From Fasciola hepatica (lineage: Eukaryota; Platyhelminthes; Trematoda; Plagiorchiida; Fasciolidae): 64,000 bases of DNA. The position numbers were made by a program, and so were the translations under genes. The DNA is taken from the NCBI GenBank assembly GCA_948099385.1, contig CANUEZ040000047.1, positions 29,592,501 to 29,656,500 of the forward strand. Reading direction: 5' to 3'. The notes below the pieces were generated by a model. The model made no database searches. It saw nothing but the letters and a program-made list of their open reading frames with translations, and was not told where the DNA came from. Positions 54,278 to 63,966 of the stretch are shown piece by piece (position 1 is the stretch's first letter; every line of letters starts with the position of its first letter).

Positions 54278-55312
54278 ATGGTCGAGGTCACATTTAATAT
54301 AAGTCAATCAACAAACTATGCCCTCGGTGTAGGTTGCACTATACCTCTGTGTTTGGGAATCATTGCCAATATTATGGTATTCTGTGTTCTGTACACAGTT
54401 AAGATAAATAGTCGTCTAACAACTTGGCTCCTGCGTGTGCAAGTAGTTCTTGATGCATCATGTTGTTTGTGGAATATTCTCTTTCTGTGGGTGCGACACT
54501 ACTCATATTCTACCTCAATCGGCGGTTGGATTCAATGTCACATCTGGCGTACACAAGTACCCTACTGGATAACTGTGTCCATGTCAACGTGCAATCTGAC
54601 ATGGATCACATTGAATTGCTTATGGGCCACAGTGTATTGTGCCACATATCGACGTAATGAAGCAACATACGTTATCTGGACCACATTCGCAACCTTGTTA
54701 TTTGGATTGGTGATTGGTATAATGACTACGATGGTTGTACAGTTGGAAGAAACGATGTGCGTTACAATAATAACACAGAAGCAGACAAACGCGTATCATA
54801 TAATTAGGTTTCATCAACCGTTCTGGGTTATCATTTATTACCTTCTCCCAATTGTGGTTATGCTGGCTGCTTATTTTCGTGTGGTATGTTATTTCCGTTC
54901 AATGGATCTCAAACAACAATCCGAAGATTGTGGCAGTGTGTCATCACGGTGGTTCTATCCACGTGACCAGCAGTATCTGCCCTATTCATTGGGACCGAAT
55001 ATGCCATTCCACTTCGTTGATCCCATGTTTCGATCTCTGCATATCGGTTCACTGTTTCTGATCTCCGGTGTGATTTTGGGACACACATATGATGCAGTAC
55101 ATTATCTAGTAAGTAGTATTGGTACTATCTACCCCTTTGATGTCGGGTCGGATTTTCAATTGATTAGTGTGTTTGTGACAACGCTGAACTCTATCATCAA
55201 TCCCATAATTATCGCTTTTTCGGCACTATCTATTTGTAGTTTTACAGGCACCCATGTTTCTCTTGGGATCAGGAAGTGTAAACGGGCACACTCCATGTCA
55301 ACTTCTGATTGA
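54278..55312 (+). CDS. Divergent rhodopsin-type GPCR (orphan), single exon, 344 aa
   Basis: This is a seven-helix plasma-membrane receptor, ligand unknown. I start it at ATG 54,278 (ATCATGG, good Kozak context), since the longer open frame begins only at a TTG. Residues 7-9 (NIS) are an N-glycosylation site. TM1 at about 15-39 has G27 and N31 (1.50). TM2 at about 47-72 has D59 (2.50). C87 and C161 are the likely TM3-ECL2 disulphide. TM3 is about 88-120, TM4 132-154, and TM5 182-206 with P191 (5.50) and Y199 (5.58). TM6 is about 256-280 and TM7 about 292-316 with N308-P309. The DRY motif is absent (TLN at the expected place), TM6 lacks CWxP, and NPxxY reads NPIII. The C tail is short and basic. 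Length is normal for the class, with no stops or frameshifts. It resembles flatworm-specific orphan rhodopsin-like receptors, with relatives at 59.2 and 61.3 kb. Non-canonical signalling or a recent family expansion is possible. Confidence 0.8.
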   Translation: MVEVTFNISQSTNYALGVGCTIPLCLGIIANIMVFCVLYTVKINSRLTTWLLRVQVVLDASCCLWNILFLWVRHYSYSTSIGGWIQCHIWRTQVPYWITVSMSTCNLTWITLNCLWATVYCATYRRNEATYVIWTTFATLLFGLVIGIMTTMVVQLEETMCVTIITQKQTNAYHIIRFHQPFWVIIYYLLPIVVMLAAYFRVVCYFRSMDLKQQSEDCGSVSSRWFYPRDQQYLPYSLGPNMPFHFVDPMFRSLHIGSLFLISGVILGHTYDAVHYLVSSIGTIYPFDVGSDFQLISVFVTTLNSIINPIIIAFSALSICSFTGTHVSLGIRKCKRAHSMSTSD

Positions 55313-56940
55313 GTGACTAACTGGTGGAACATTCGAGGATATTGTTTCTCGTTTTGCGTATGTCCTGTGTTTTTTCGATGATTTATTCACTCACTTAACA
55401 ATGAAAACGGACAAAATAGATTCACATATATCACAAACTGGATGCGACATTAGAATTTTCTTCGCTGTTTATTACTGGGTCGTTCGTTTTCTCAAAAACT
55501 GTTGTGTGAAAAATGTGTGACCCAGCACAAGTTATCGTTTTCAGCCAATTCCCTGACAATGTTCAGTAAGCATGCTCTATCTGCTTCCCCATCTTTTAAT
55601 GTGAATGGCACTGTCCTATCGATTCACACTTGGGCTACATAACACATTTGACAAACAGTTCATTTCCTATCCTTGGAGACTGCGCCGATGGAGTTACAAA
55701 GTGGACTCAGTTTCACTTTATTACCATTATGTGCAACTATCCTGGATTCATCGCCGTTTATCTTCCAGTGTGCACTTCATCCGCATAATCAGACCAACAT
55801 TTTTTGTGCTCCCTTTGTAAGTTGTTATTCTGAATCGCAGTAACTCGTAGCCGAGTGAACGGATTCCAAAGCAAAAACGAGATTGGTCCAGGTATTCCAC
55901 AGTAATAGACTACCGAATTGTAAATATACAAATTGTAGGCAAAGCTCACTTAAACATCAAAAACGACTAGCAATTGAGAATCAAAGTAGAGCAATGCCCA
56001 AGACCAAACCCAATCACAAGGGCGGAGTCAGATTTCAAATATGTCATGGTTGGTAAATCAACATATAGACAGATTTGTTCAGTTGTGTCCATTATTGTAT
56101 GCTGTAGAATTGATTTTCTTTGGGAAGTGGCTTATGTGTGGAAACATTCGCTAAGGATTTTCTGAATGCAAGTTACACCCTTCATCAGAACTTCCATGAG
56201 ATGGCAGCCGCATTACAGCCGTCTGAGCAGTAATTTCTACATGGTTAACAGTGCAAACAGATGCCCGATATCCAAACTACCAGTGAAAACTAGTCAAGAA
56301 AACTATAGACGCAATAGCAAAACCAGTGACCAAGTATTCAAAGTGACTCGGAAATTGAAGGATGATTCAACAGCAATTGCTCTGTTAGATGTCTACAGAT
56401 CCGTTCTTCATCATTCAATATTTTTAACATTCACTGGATGTGCGGTTGAGATCCACACTGTTTTGTTATTTTCAAATTATTTACCCCTCCTCCACACATA
56501 CTCCACCGGCGTCCTTGAACTAAGGGCACGCTATGGGACTCCTGTCTGTGTTGTGTCTGTGTGTGTACATGAGTGCACGTCAATGACGTGATCGCATTAC
56601 CAGTCTGGTTTTTTCTCTGTCCATCGCGCCTTATCCATAGACGACTATCGGACAATCAATGATGTCTCTTAGTCTGAGCCCGTGATGGGTAACTATTGAG
56701 GTTTGCACTATTTCGTTCAATCAATTTAGTGAATGGGAACAGCTGCAAATTATACCGTTTGATTAGAAGAACTAGCCGATAGAGAACCAGTGTAAGCAAT
56801 ATACCCGATCAGTACGATAGCTCATCGAATCACCAGAATGAATTTCGTTTGTCGTGATGGGCTGATCGCTGAGCTTGGCATTTAGATCACAGTCGTTTCA
56901 TCACTAGTCGAGTTGATATCGTAAGTGCATGTGCGCTCTT
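55313..56940. other. Intergenic stretch, no gene recognised
   Basis: This is the 3' side of the GPCR gene. No AATAAA lies close behind the stop codon. The open frames here (for example 55,605-55,820 and 56,166-56,591) show no motif or family resemblance I can name. A TG-rich microsatellite-like stretch (TGTGTTGTGTCTGTGTGTGT) lies near 56,547-56,566. Part of 56,430-56,660 may be decayed repeat DNA, but I cannot identify it. Confidence 0.5.
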
Positions 56941-56981
56941 GGTAGTGGTCTTCTTCACCTAATGTTTGAACTGCAAACGCA

Positions 56982-57530
56982 GAAGTAAAATTGCCTCTTC
57001 TGGATGTTTTACGGGAAACGGATATTCAAGAAACTTCATAAAACAACCTTGTGTGGGATAAAAAGGAAAATAAATCAAGGAACATAGCCACACAGGAGGA
57101 TCGCTGTATCATATATATCTCAGAGGTATCCAAAATATCTCTGAGATTCGTTCGGTCTCAACGCATCCCAGTTGCTCACAGGTCAACTAAAATCATGAGA
57201 AGACTCATAAAAACCAAAAGAACAACCCAAAACTGAAGAGAGAAGAAAAGTTACAATCCATGTCAAAGGTATGGACTGTGACAAATGCTACATAGGTCAA
57301 ACCAGTAGAAAGATGGTCACTCAAATGCATGGGTATAAACTGGCTGAGAAGAGACGTGACCCATTCTTTCCCATATTTGTTGACACAAGGATCAATGAGG
57401 ATACCAGTTCAGTCGGGAAGAGGTTAACATTCTGGATCAGGCATCCTCTGGGTATGGAGGGAAATATTTTGAAGTCTGGTATTCTGCAAACAAATCGAAC
57501 AGTAGGTATACTGAATTAGATCACGTTTAA
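56982..57530 (+). mobile_element. Penelope-like retroelement remnant (RT end plus GIY-YIG endonuclease), decayed
   Basis: Four pieces follow in the order expected of a Penelope-like ORF, but in different frames. At 56,982-57,035 a frame reads EVKLPLLDVL, like the LPFLD motif late in the reverse transcriptase. At about 57,105-57,200 a frame reads IYISEVSKISLRF and then IPVAHRSTKIMRRLI, matching the usual connector with IxVAHKP. From 57,271 comes CDKCYIGQTSRKM, then HGYKLAEKRRDP, the GIY-YIG core with C-x2-C and YIGQT. At 57,426-57,530 a frame reads NILDQAS, YFEVWYSANKS and RYTELDHV before a stop, the typical C terminus (REFLEAWYS, RYTELDH). Stops and frameshifts between the pieces, and the missing upstream RT, show it is dead. 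Autonomous elements of this type retrotranspose by target-primed reverse transcription. Confidence 0.82.
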
Positions 57531-57960
57531 AGTCGGCCTAGTAGCAAGCAGTCTAACCAAGTAAAGAAGTCAGAAGTAGAATTTGTGGAGACATATCATA
57601 CAGCTCGTATTATTGAATTTGAAGTTTTTACACTTAAAACTTTTCGGAACAGAATCATCGCGAATTCAAATGTCAAAAGTGGAAAGAACAGCACGAAACA
57701 CGGAATGTGAAGCGTCATAGGTCAACGGTCAAGTTCGTAGAGGCTATAGTATGCAAAGGTCGAGTACGGACAGAAGGTTGTCTACGAGGCTTATGCGCTG
57801 ACCTCGACTATGTCACCTCCACTGGTGATGAAGCTTTTACGATCAAAACGCCAAGGTTAGTGAGCCTGATTCTATCGGCTTTACAAACCGAGTATGATAT
57901 CCGTATCGACTGGTTATAACCTACTCGATGATCAGTGCCAATCAAGTGATCAGGTACTGA
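57531..57960 (+). mobile_element. Probable 3' tail of the Penelope-like remnant
   Basis: This non-coding stretch directly follows the conserved C terminus. It contains a hammerhead-like vestige at 57,820-57,853 and ends near an AATAAA and an AT-rich run (57,964-57,991). Terminal hammerheads are known from Penelope-like elements, which is why I place it with the element. No target-site duplication was found. Confidence 0.35.
57820..57853 (+). ncRNA. Hammerhead-like vestige in the retroelement tail
   Basis: CTGGTGATGAAGC, then TTTTAC, then GATCAAAACGCC resembles a hammerhead strand (CTGATGA, stem II, GAAAC) with an insertion or substitution in the core and the GAAA changed to CAAAA. I could not pair a convincing stem I or III, so this is a suggestion only. 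Confidence 0.25.
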
Positions 57961-57963
57961 TCA

Positions 57964-57991
57964 AATAAATATATATAAATATATTTATGTA
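57964..57991 (+). repeat. AT microsatellite
   Basis: AATAAATATATATAAATATA followed by TTTATGTA. It may mark the end of the retroelement remnant. A similar ATATATATAAATACATATAT tract lies at about 58,260-58,282. Confidence 0.6.
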
Positions 57992-58425
57992 TGAATTCAC
58001 TAAGATCGAACTTGAATCGTCTGAATTGTGAGTGGATACTCCTTATTCAAGAATGCACAAGTGAATTACAACTGTGTTTTCTGTTAGTTGCTCGTGTCTT
58101 GACCACTGCTTATCCAACGAATAACAAAGGCTGTATGAGCAAGCTCTCATATTTGAATGTGTGGACTCAATTTCTCCGGATGGACACGAACGGTATAGTG
58201 GTTATTGCCATTCGTGTGATTCCGGGAAAATATCGTAAACACGTTTACATACTAACTGTCATATATATAAATACATATATGTACATGTCGTTAGAAATGA
58301 TGTCAGTTTTCTGGCCTGTTTCCATACCTGACCTTTTGGTGACAGATATTTATGATGCCTGTTATTCTCTCCGTAATCTTTATCAAACGAACAGGCAGTT
58401 ACAGTAATCTATTAGTTTGCAGGAG

Positions 58426-58433
58426 TATAAAAG
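58426..58433 (+). promoter_or_regulatory. TATA box-like TATAAAAG
   Basis: This is a perfect TATAAAAG. An AATAAA follows at about 58,773. The distance and order (TATA, then AATAAA about 350 bp on) would suit a solo LTR or a small transcription unit. The open frame spanning it (58,352-58,621) shows only low-complexity repeats. Confidence 0.3.
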
Positions 58434-58469
58434 CAATTACAACTTATCCCTTCAACTCAAGTCAAAACT

Positions 58470-58553
58470 CGCATTTCTTCAGCCACGATCCGGCATTCAG
58501 TAGCCACAACCCACCATTCAACAGCCACGACTCATCATTCCTCAGCCTTGAAT
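58470..58553 (+). repeat. 21-bp imperfect tandem repeat, four copies
   Basis: Units at 58,470-58,490, 58,491-58,511, 58,512-58,532 and 58,533-58,553 share the pattern CxxCATTCxxCAGCCACxAxx, for example CACCATTCAACAGCCACGAC. The stretch before (58,449-58,469) may be a fifth, diverged copy. In one + frame this gives a 7-residue repeat of the form SHDPxFx. Whether it is translated is unknown. Confidence 0.8.
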
Positions 58554-59208
58554 CACTACTTTTAGCCATACCGATGCAAGCCAGTCAGCGAAATCCTGTA
58601 CGCCATTACAAAAGAGGATGAGTTGTATGAAGTTGCAACGTGTTCGCCTGGCTTAAGGACAGCATCATAAGCCCGACAGAGTTGGTCACTTCCCCAGTAT
58701 TTGGCCTTCAATTGAACACAGCCCCTTACTGAAATTTCGTGCTACCATTACATCATGATACGAATCAAGTCAAAATAAAGTGAACAACTTAATGAAACCG
58801 CAAAGAGATTAGATTCCATTGTTATTTGTTTTGGCTATGAATTTTTTTATTTTCTATTTTGTGCGGTTTAGTTGGCCACAAAAATATGACCAGTGATAAT
58901 GAATTCACAAGGAAGATCAATTCCATGGCTTCGAGGTTAATAAATCCTTCACACCGGGTCAAGCGAGCTTCAGTGGATCACCGTTATTCAATTTATGGGA
59001 GCACTATGCATGATGGCCAGAAAACAAAATGAAGTTCATCAGTTGTTTCATCCATTTCCGTTCTATATGATAGGAAATTGTTCCTGAATGAACCGCTCTG
59101 GTGTGGGTTACCGTGGTGGGCTATGTCTCACATGAGGATGTTTATCTTATAGCCGTGAATGTATCTAATAAATTTTAAAATGCCTTTCTAGTAGCGAATC
59201 CATAAATA

Positions 59209-59487
59209 TTATGATGGTTCCGTTGCACAGCAGCCCCAAAACAACCCTGATTTGATCATGATGAAGAATTCCTTTTCAATATTGAAGATATAACTTATTG
59301 CACTTTCTCCACATGTGACTACGGAGACGAGAGTGTTGCACGCAAAGGAGCACAAGCCAACCAGTGGTATCGTTGTTTGGATGGTGAACTCTGTGCCAAA
59401 ATGCCGAAATAATTCGCTGGTGATATAGACAAGTGGACATATTATCCTCTTTGGTGACTCGAGTACAAAGAAGATATTGCGTTCCAA
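59209..59487 (-). pseudogene. Possible GPCR fragment (TM1 and part of TM2)
   Basis: The - strand frame contains TEFTIQTTIPLVGLCSFACN followed by TLVSVV, hydrophobic and resembling TM1 of the intact receptor at 54,278 (CTIPLCLGIIANIMVFCVLY). It shares TIPL and the helix-1 Asn, with a two-residue offset. The following FFIMIKSGLFWGCC could be a decayed TM2, after which the frame stops. There is no in-frame ATG at the start (TTG only) and no further helices follow. It reads towards the left, away from the pseudogene at 61.3 kb, so it is a separate piece. A chance hydrophobic frame remains possible. Confidence 0.33.
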
Positions 59488-59571
59488 ACAACCCGCAAAT
59501 CTTGGTTACTGTATGTGTGCGGATAGTAGGAGATTTGATTTGTATAATATGATTCTTCGTGAAGGATCAAC

Positions 59572-59890
59572 GCTTCATCACACGAGTCGATCGCTGTGCG
59601 GATGACGGTTCGTTATCGTCCAAATCCAGAGATGGATGGATGTTACATCATGCATCGGATACGTCCAACAAACCGCTGAGAGGCAGCCCAGGTATCCTGG
59701 TGGTTAGTTGTTCCATTCACAATCGCCCATCCTGAGTTCCAGTCGCAGTACAGACTCGGTGGATGTGCACGCCCGATGTGCAGGGCTTATATGCTCCTCA
59801 ATGGTTAGTTGTCATTTGATGCTGCCCCTAATGAATCGTATTATATAAATATAGTCTCTTACTAGTGTTAAATATGTAATCCATCGGATA
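59572..59890 (+). repeat. Isolated diverged copy of the 403-bp satellite unit
   Basis: The order of blocks matches the array unit: CACGAGTCGATCGCTGTG, CCAAATCCAGAGATGGATGG, CCAACAAACCGCTGAGAG, ATCCTGGTGGTTAG (A-box region), GAGTTCCAGTCGCAG (B-box region), ACTCGGTGGATGTGCACG, GGTTAGTTG and ATGAATCGTATTATATA. Orientation is the same as the array. The hammerhead core and stem II are deleted: GTGCACGCCCGATGTGCAGG replaces about 50 bp. Homology ends around TTAAATATGTAA, equivalent to CAATTGCAAATA in the array. It lies about 6.5 kb from the array edge and looks like a dispersed SINE-type insertion or an old array relic. Confidence 0.85.
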
Positions 59891-61291
59891 ATAATGATAA
59901 GCAAACTAAACATTATAGAGTAAGCTTGCATGCAGACAAGTACCTGTTATTTGACTACTTGTGGTTCCCACGTATACATGTTTTCGGATGAATGGTAAAT
60001 ACCTAAAAGTGAATTAGCTAGAATTGAGGTGCTATTTTGTTCCAGGAGAATGAATCTAATCCGAAATGGCAAGTTAAAAATGCACGGTAAATACAACCTA
60101 TGTGTCGCGGTGCAAGCATTTAGATAAAAAGTATAAATTCCAGAATCCGCATTTCTGTTCTAAATTTCACATCTGTATAGAAATAATTACACACTGTGAC
60201 TCTGCTCAGTTTTCTTTATACTCCAATGCTGCTGTCCTCCCACTTTTATCACGTGCAAGGAAAATGTAATCATATACATCAAATAATCACTTCCAAATTC
60301 GAAACACTGTCTTCTTTCAACCTATTCAAATTTGTCCTCATCAAATCGTTTCCCTAAATGAACCTTGTTTATCATAATTTCGTTCGCTTAGACAGATTTT
60401 GTTCTACTTTCAGTGAAGTAAATTTAGTAAAGAATGCATTAATTTCCACATTCTTCCACCAACACTGATTATCTCACTATTTTTTGAAAGCCACAACCCA
60501 GCAATACGAAAGAGAGATATATAACCCAGATGCACACAGCTCACTGGCCCGCGAAGCAGTAAAGAATCAAATGGGATTATAAGCAAATTTGAACTTGATT
60601 ACATCTCGAACTGAAAATTACCAATTTGAAAAGAGACATCATTCCCGCAAGCGGAAAACGTATCCCTTCCCAGGTGGCATTTATACTGTCGGATTTTCGC
60701 GAACTTTGATTCACACCAATACAATGTAAAGAAACAGATGCTCAATCGTGTGCATTATATCGGATGTTTTTTAATTTCCAGTGCTTAGCTATCTGATGAA
60801 AGCAGAATCTGGAATCGTGGTAGAGTTGGTATCACTGTGACTCAGTGAAAAGAGGAAGCAAAGTCACGATGAAATGTCTCCGATTTACGATTGATATTTT
60901 CTGATGTGCCAAGCCAACAACCAAATCATATACGCTTTGCAATTATTGCTATCGAAGAGTAGCTCGTCGACTATGCTCCATGTATTTATGATAATTGGAT
61001 GAACTCATTTCAAACACTGAAATTCAAAGAGTAAGCAGTCACTTTATCACCAGTACAAAAATGCTGATCAAGAAGAACGAGGAGGTTTTGACGATAACTG
61101 TTGGAACATGTGATATAAAACTGGTAAAACACATTTCCAGTTGTGAACGGTTCTCGACATTTCTTGATCGAATTTCCTAGACATTGTTCTTTTGCTGATT
61201 TTCAATGCCCCATTCCACTGTCCCGAAGGAACAAAATCGAGTGATACACATGGTACAAAAATGATTTTGTTTGCTCGCTTTTTGAAACCTG
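59891..61291. other. Intergenic stretch, nothing recognised
   Basis: AT-rich sequence with frequent stops in all frames. The short open frames at 60,995-61,180 (+) and 61,068-61,322 (-) have no identifiable motif; the latter overlaps the 3' side of the GPCR pseudogene. Confidence 0.6.
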
Positions 61292-61980
61292 TCATGCTTC
61301 CGCAAACTGGAACTTCGTACATGCATGCTTCAATTTCCTGATTGTGAGGGATATGTACTCAACTGATAATTCCCTAATCGACGCACTTGATAATGCAAAT
61401 ATCACTGGATTAACGATAGAAATCACTTTAGTGGAAAATGCGCCGATCAGTAGAACATCTGCACCGAAATCGCACGAGTAATTTCCGACTGCATTGCTTA
61501 GACTGATTGGTTCACCGTGAAATATATATGTCATATAATCACAAATGAGATCATATATTAGTGAAACAACAGTAGGTGATCGATTAAGTGATTCGATGAA
61601 GAAAAACGTTCCATTTTATTCGAGTTGACCTTGCTCCTTCTGTAAGAGAGACTAACTAATTGATTGCTTGTGCATCTCTGCATTGTGCCAGTTTCACTCC
61701 ACTGACTAGAAATTACAGACTAACAAAAATAAGCTACCAGCATGACCGAGCTAAGAAGCAAGTAATACATAACGAAGTCAAGTGGTTGATAAAACACAGT
61801 TGCATGAAACGCAGTTGTGTGATTCGGTGTACTTTTAGCGAAACAGTTCGGATTGTGAAAGTCCGTAATCAGCATGTTTGGTATGAGAGCTCCCGCAATA
61901 AGCACGATTGTCCCGATGGTTGTTCGGGTGATATATGCGATCACTGCCAGTAAAAGGAACCAACTTTGAACATTCCTTAG
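61292..61980 (-). pseudogene. GPCR pseudogene related to the receptor at 54,278 (TM4-TM7)
   Basis: Reading leftwards, a frame through 61,944-61,720 holds RTTIGTIVLIAGALIPNML (TM4). It continues with CFAKST, then FHATVFYQPLDFVMYYLLLS and SVMLVAYF (TM5), parallel to FHQPFWVIIYYLLPIVVMLA of the intact receptor. It stops right after AYFC. The next frame, 61,615-61,292, is shifted and reads TVVSLIYDLICDYMTYIFHG (TM6), NYSCDFGADVLL and VISIVNPVIFALSSASI (TM7 with NP), then ISLTIRKLKHAC, matching SLGIRKCKRA. The gap is about 105 nt, shorter than the matching loop and too short for an intron. Upstream homology fades near 61,980 with in-frame stops; TM1-TM3 are missing. TM5 lacks the conserved Pro. 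Clearly the same family, broken by at least one stop, one frameshift and a 5' truncation. Confidence 0.78.
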
Positions 61981-62744
61981 CGAATCTCGTTATCGGTCAT
62001 CTCATCTCATTTCAAGCAAACAATCCAACGCATTTTCTTCCCTGGATGGCTGTCATGGAGGACGACATCTGTGCAAGCTTTCCTTAGTTAGAAGAAATAT
62101 ATCACCTACGAACTCTTCGTTCAAGACTAATGTGGAGCCTAGGCCATCATTCGACAATATATACTGGTCAAGTCCGCTGACTTGTCTCTCCATCTTCCAT
62201 CCGTCTTCGCATACACGCCTGTAACTCACTACATTATTTACTTTGTGATGTTCCCTCCATTTGGCCTACTAACAAGTTGTTCAGTAATAAGCTGCGAAAT
62301 GCGACCCGTGGTGTATGAACAATTTAGTTCGCCCTGTACTTACTCTCATCGTCACAAATGTATTTTGCCGTGTCATTTGAGTATTCTGTTACATGTGTCA
62401 AGAATATGTACACAGTTGGATAAAATGTGTGAAGAATCTTATTTCCGTGTACGGGTATATATTTGTATAGAAGCATAATCATGTTCGAAAAATTACGTCA
62501 TTGACTGGTGTCTAACATTTCTCAAAACCTAGCGATCTCTAGGTAGAAATAACTCTAACAGTGTCCTCAGGAGAACGAACTTAGCATCTGGATTATAACT
62601 TCTGAAGAAAATGTATGTTACGGTGATGAACAATAAGCTTTTCACTTATTTGTTCATTATCCGTATTCAAACTATTAACCAAATAAATCAGGTATGATAA
62701 AAACTTGAAATGTGCTCCTTATACTCCCATTGTACATGAGTCTT
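61981..62744. other. Intergenic stretch, nothing recognised
   Basis: I looked here on the - strand for TM1-TM3 of the GPCR pseudogene and found no convincing match. The + frame at 62,182-62,478 shows no motif. Confidence 0.5.
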
Positions 62745-62949
62745 CTACAAATCGTGTGCACCAGCCAAAGTGCAAACATTCGTCTCAGACACAGAGAATA
62801 TTTCACGCTTTGATGAACAGTTAGGCTTAACTGTATTCTTCTCCGTCATACAGATGCTTTGGTATATCGGCATTCCATCTGTCATACTTGCTGCGTTACA
62901 GACAAATTCACCCTGGTAATAATTGCCGCGCAGTTTCGACCGAATCAAA
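62745..62949 (-). CDS. Possible exon with Ig-like F-strand motif
   Basis: The - strand frame reads LIRSKLRGNYYQGEFVCNAA, which resembles strands E-F of an immunoglobulin domain (LxI, then GxFxC), followed by a Cys-rich stretch ending at a stop at 62,745. A good 3' splice site, TTCCTGTCTGAG, ends at 62,950, so an exon could begin at 62,949 with one base of a split codon. The upstream candidate exon at 63,667-63,966 ends in phase 0, so the two do not join directly in frame; a further exon or decay would be needed. Ig membership is a visual impression only. Confidence 0.25.
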
Positions 62950-63666
62950 CTCAGACAGGAATCAAAGTGGCAAATTACAAAATGAATGTGATTTAATCTT
63001 GTCAATTACCAGCTTTTTCTAATCACTGCCGTGCATCACTGACACTAATTCCGAAGAGAAACATATGAGCAACATTTGACCACGCCCCTCTGTCTGGGGG
63101 AAAATGGAAGACTGCCCCAGGAATGTGAAACGGTCTTGCATTTGAGAAATAGGACGTTGATGATGGTCAGGGACGAAATGCAGTCAAATAAAAAGTGGGC
63201 AGTCCGAAAGTGCACTTACTTGTCGTTGTCAACATGGATTGTCTTGTTTCTCATAATCCATGGAAACCGACACAACTTTACTACTTTTCGTATTTCTATT
63301 TTTGAAATAGTCTGCATCCCCTTTGTCAGGACCAAACGAGGTTTGGAGTCTGTCGGAAAATCATGCGCCATATGGTCTCTTAAATGAAAAACATGCGAAG
63401 TCAGTAGGGCTGCATCGTTAGTGAGGAAATAACGATTAGCCGATCTGTCAGCTACCGCGGCTAGCCTTTCTCAAGGCAGTTCTACAATCAAATGCCTCTG
63501 AGAAAACAGCTACAGTGACTGTGATAGTGGAACCAGGTGTGACTAAAAACAAATCAATTTAACCAACGAACGATTTACCACACACACACGAACACACTTT
63601 TGTTAACCTCTAACTGATTCATCACAGTGATCTGATTGTAAAACTGCCTTGTGTTATTGACATTAC
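62950..63666. other. Stretch between the two candidate exons
   Basis: If the exons are real this is intronic. The + frame at 63,076-63,387 begins at TTG and has no recognisable motif. A short CACACACAC tract lies at about 63,581-63,589. Confidence 0.35.
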
Positions 63667-63966
63667 CTTTTTCTCGTTTAATACATCTGCCACTTGAAAT
63701 TTTGCACCTTGAAACCGTTTTTGCTTTTCATCTAAGAAGATGGTGAAAGGTCCTCCCCACAACACGAAAAGTAGATTCTTCATCTTATTCAGATCAGTGA
63801 TATTGCAGGAAATTTTAGATACTGAGTTATGGAAATTCCTAGTGGTCTCACTCGTGTAAACACATAGCAGACGGATGGGTGTGTCTGTGGCCGTAAAATA
63901 TACAGTTTCAAGTGATACATTATTTGGTGAATCATTCTTGAGTTGTAGCAGATAAGTATATATCAT
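63667..63966 (-). CDS. Possible exon, Ig-like B and C strands, with clean 5' splice site
   Basis: A 100-codon - strand frame starts at ATG 63,966 and runs to a strong donor, AAAAAG|GTAATG, at 63,667/63,666. It contains two Cys-containing strands (RLLCVYTSE and VSKISCNITDL) and LLFVLWGGPF, a Cys-then-Trp spacing like Ig strands B and C, with N-glycosylation sites NVS and NIT. No signal peptide is visible, so earlier exons may lie beyond the window. The natural continuation would be strands E-F, which is what the candidate exon at 62,745 looks like, but the reading phases disagree. I do not recognise the protein. Confidence 0.3.

Larger units (their letters stand above)
57992..59200. other. Intergenic stretch apart from the TATA box and 21-bp repeats
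   Basis: No recognisable protein. The frames at 57,991-58,407 and 58,352-58,621 lack family motifs. AATAAA occurs at about 58,773. Confidence 0.45.

Noticed and set aside
55758..55949. - strand frame as another GPCR fragment
   Set aside because: It is only partly hydrophobic, lacks TM1/TM2 signature residues and does not align to the intact receptor.
56166..56655. Overlapping + and - open frames
   Set aside because: No family motif; parts are low-complexity TG/CA sequence; possibly old repeat DNA that I cannot name.
60791..60815. CTGATGAAAGCAG as a hammerhead core
   Set aside because: There is no GAAA segment after a second stem and no stem I partner.
62182..62478. + strand frame
   Set aside because: No motif and no splice-site support. 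The opposite strand was checked for missing GPCR helices without success.
63076..63387. + strand frame of 103 codons
   Set aside because: It begins at TTG, and its one hydrophobic stretch has no family signature; it lies in the possible intron of the Ig-like candidate.
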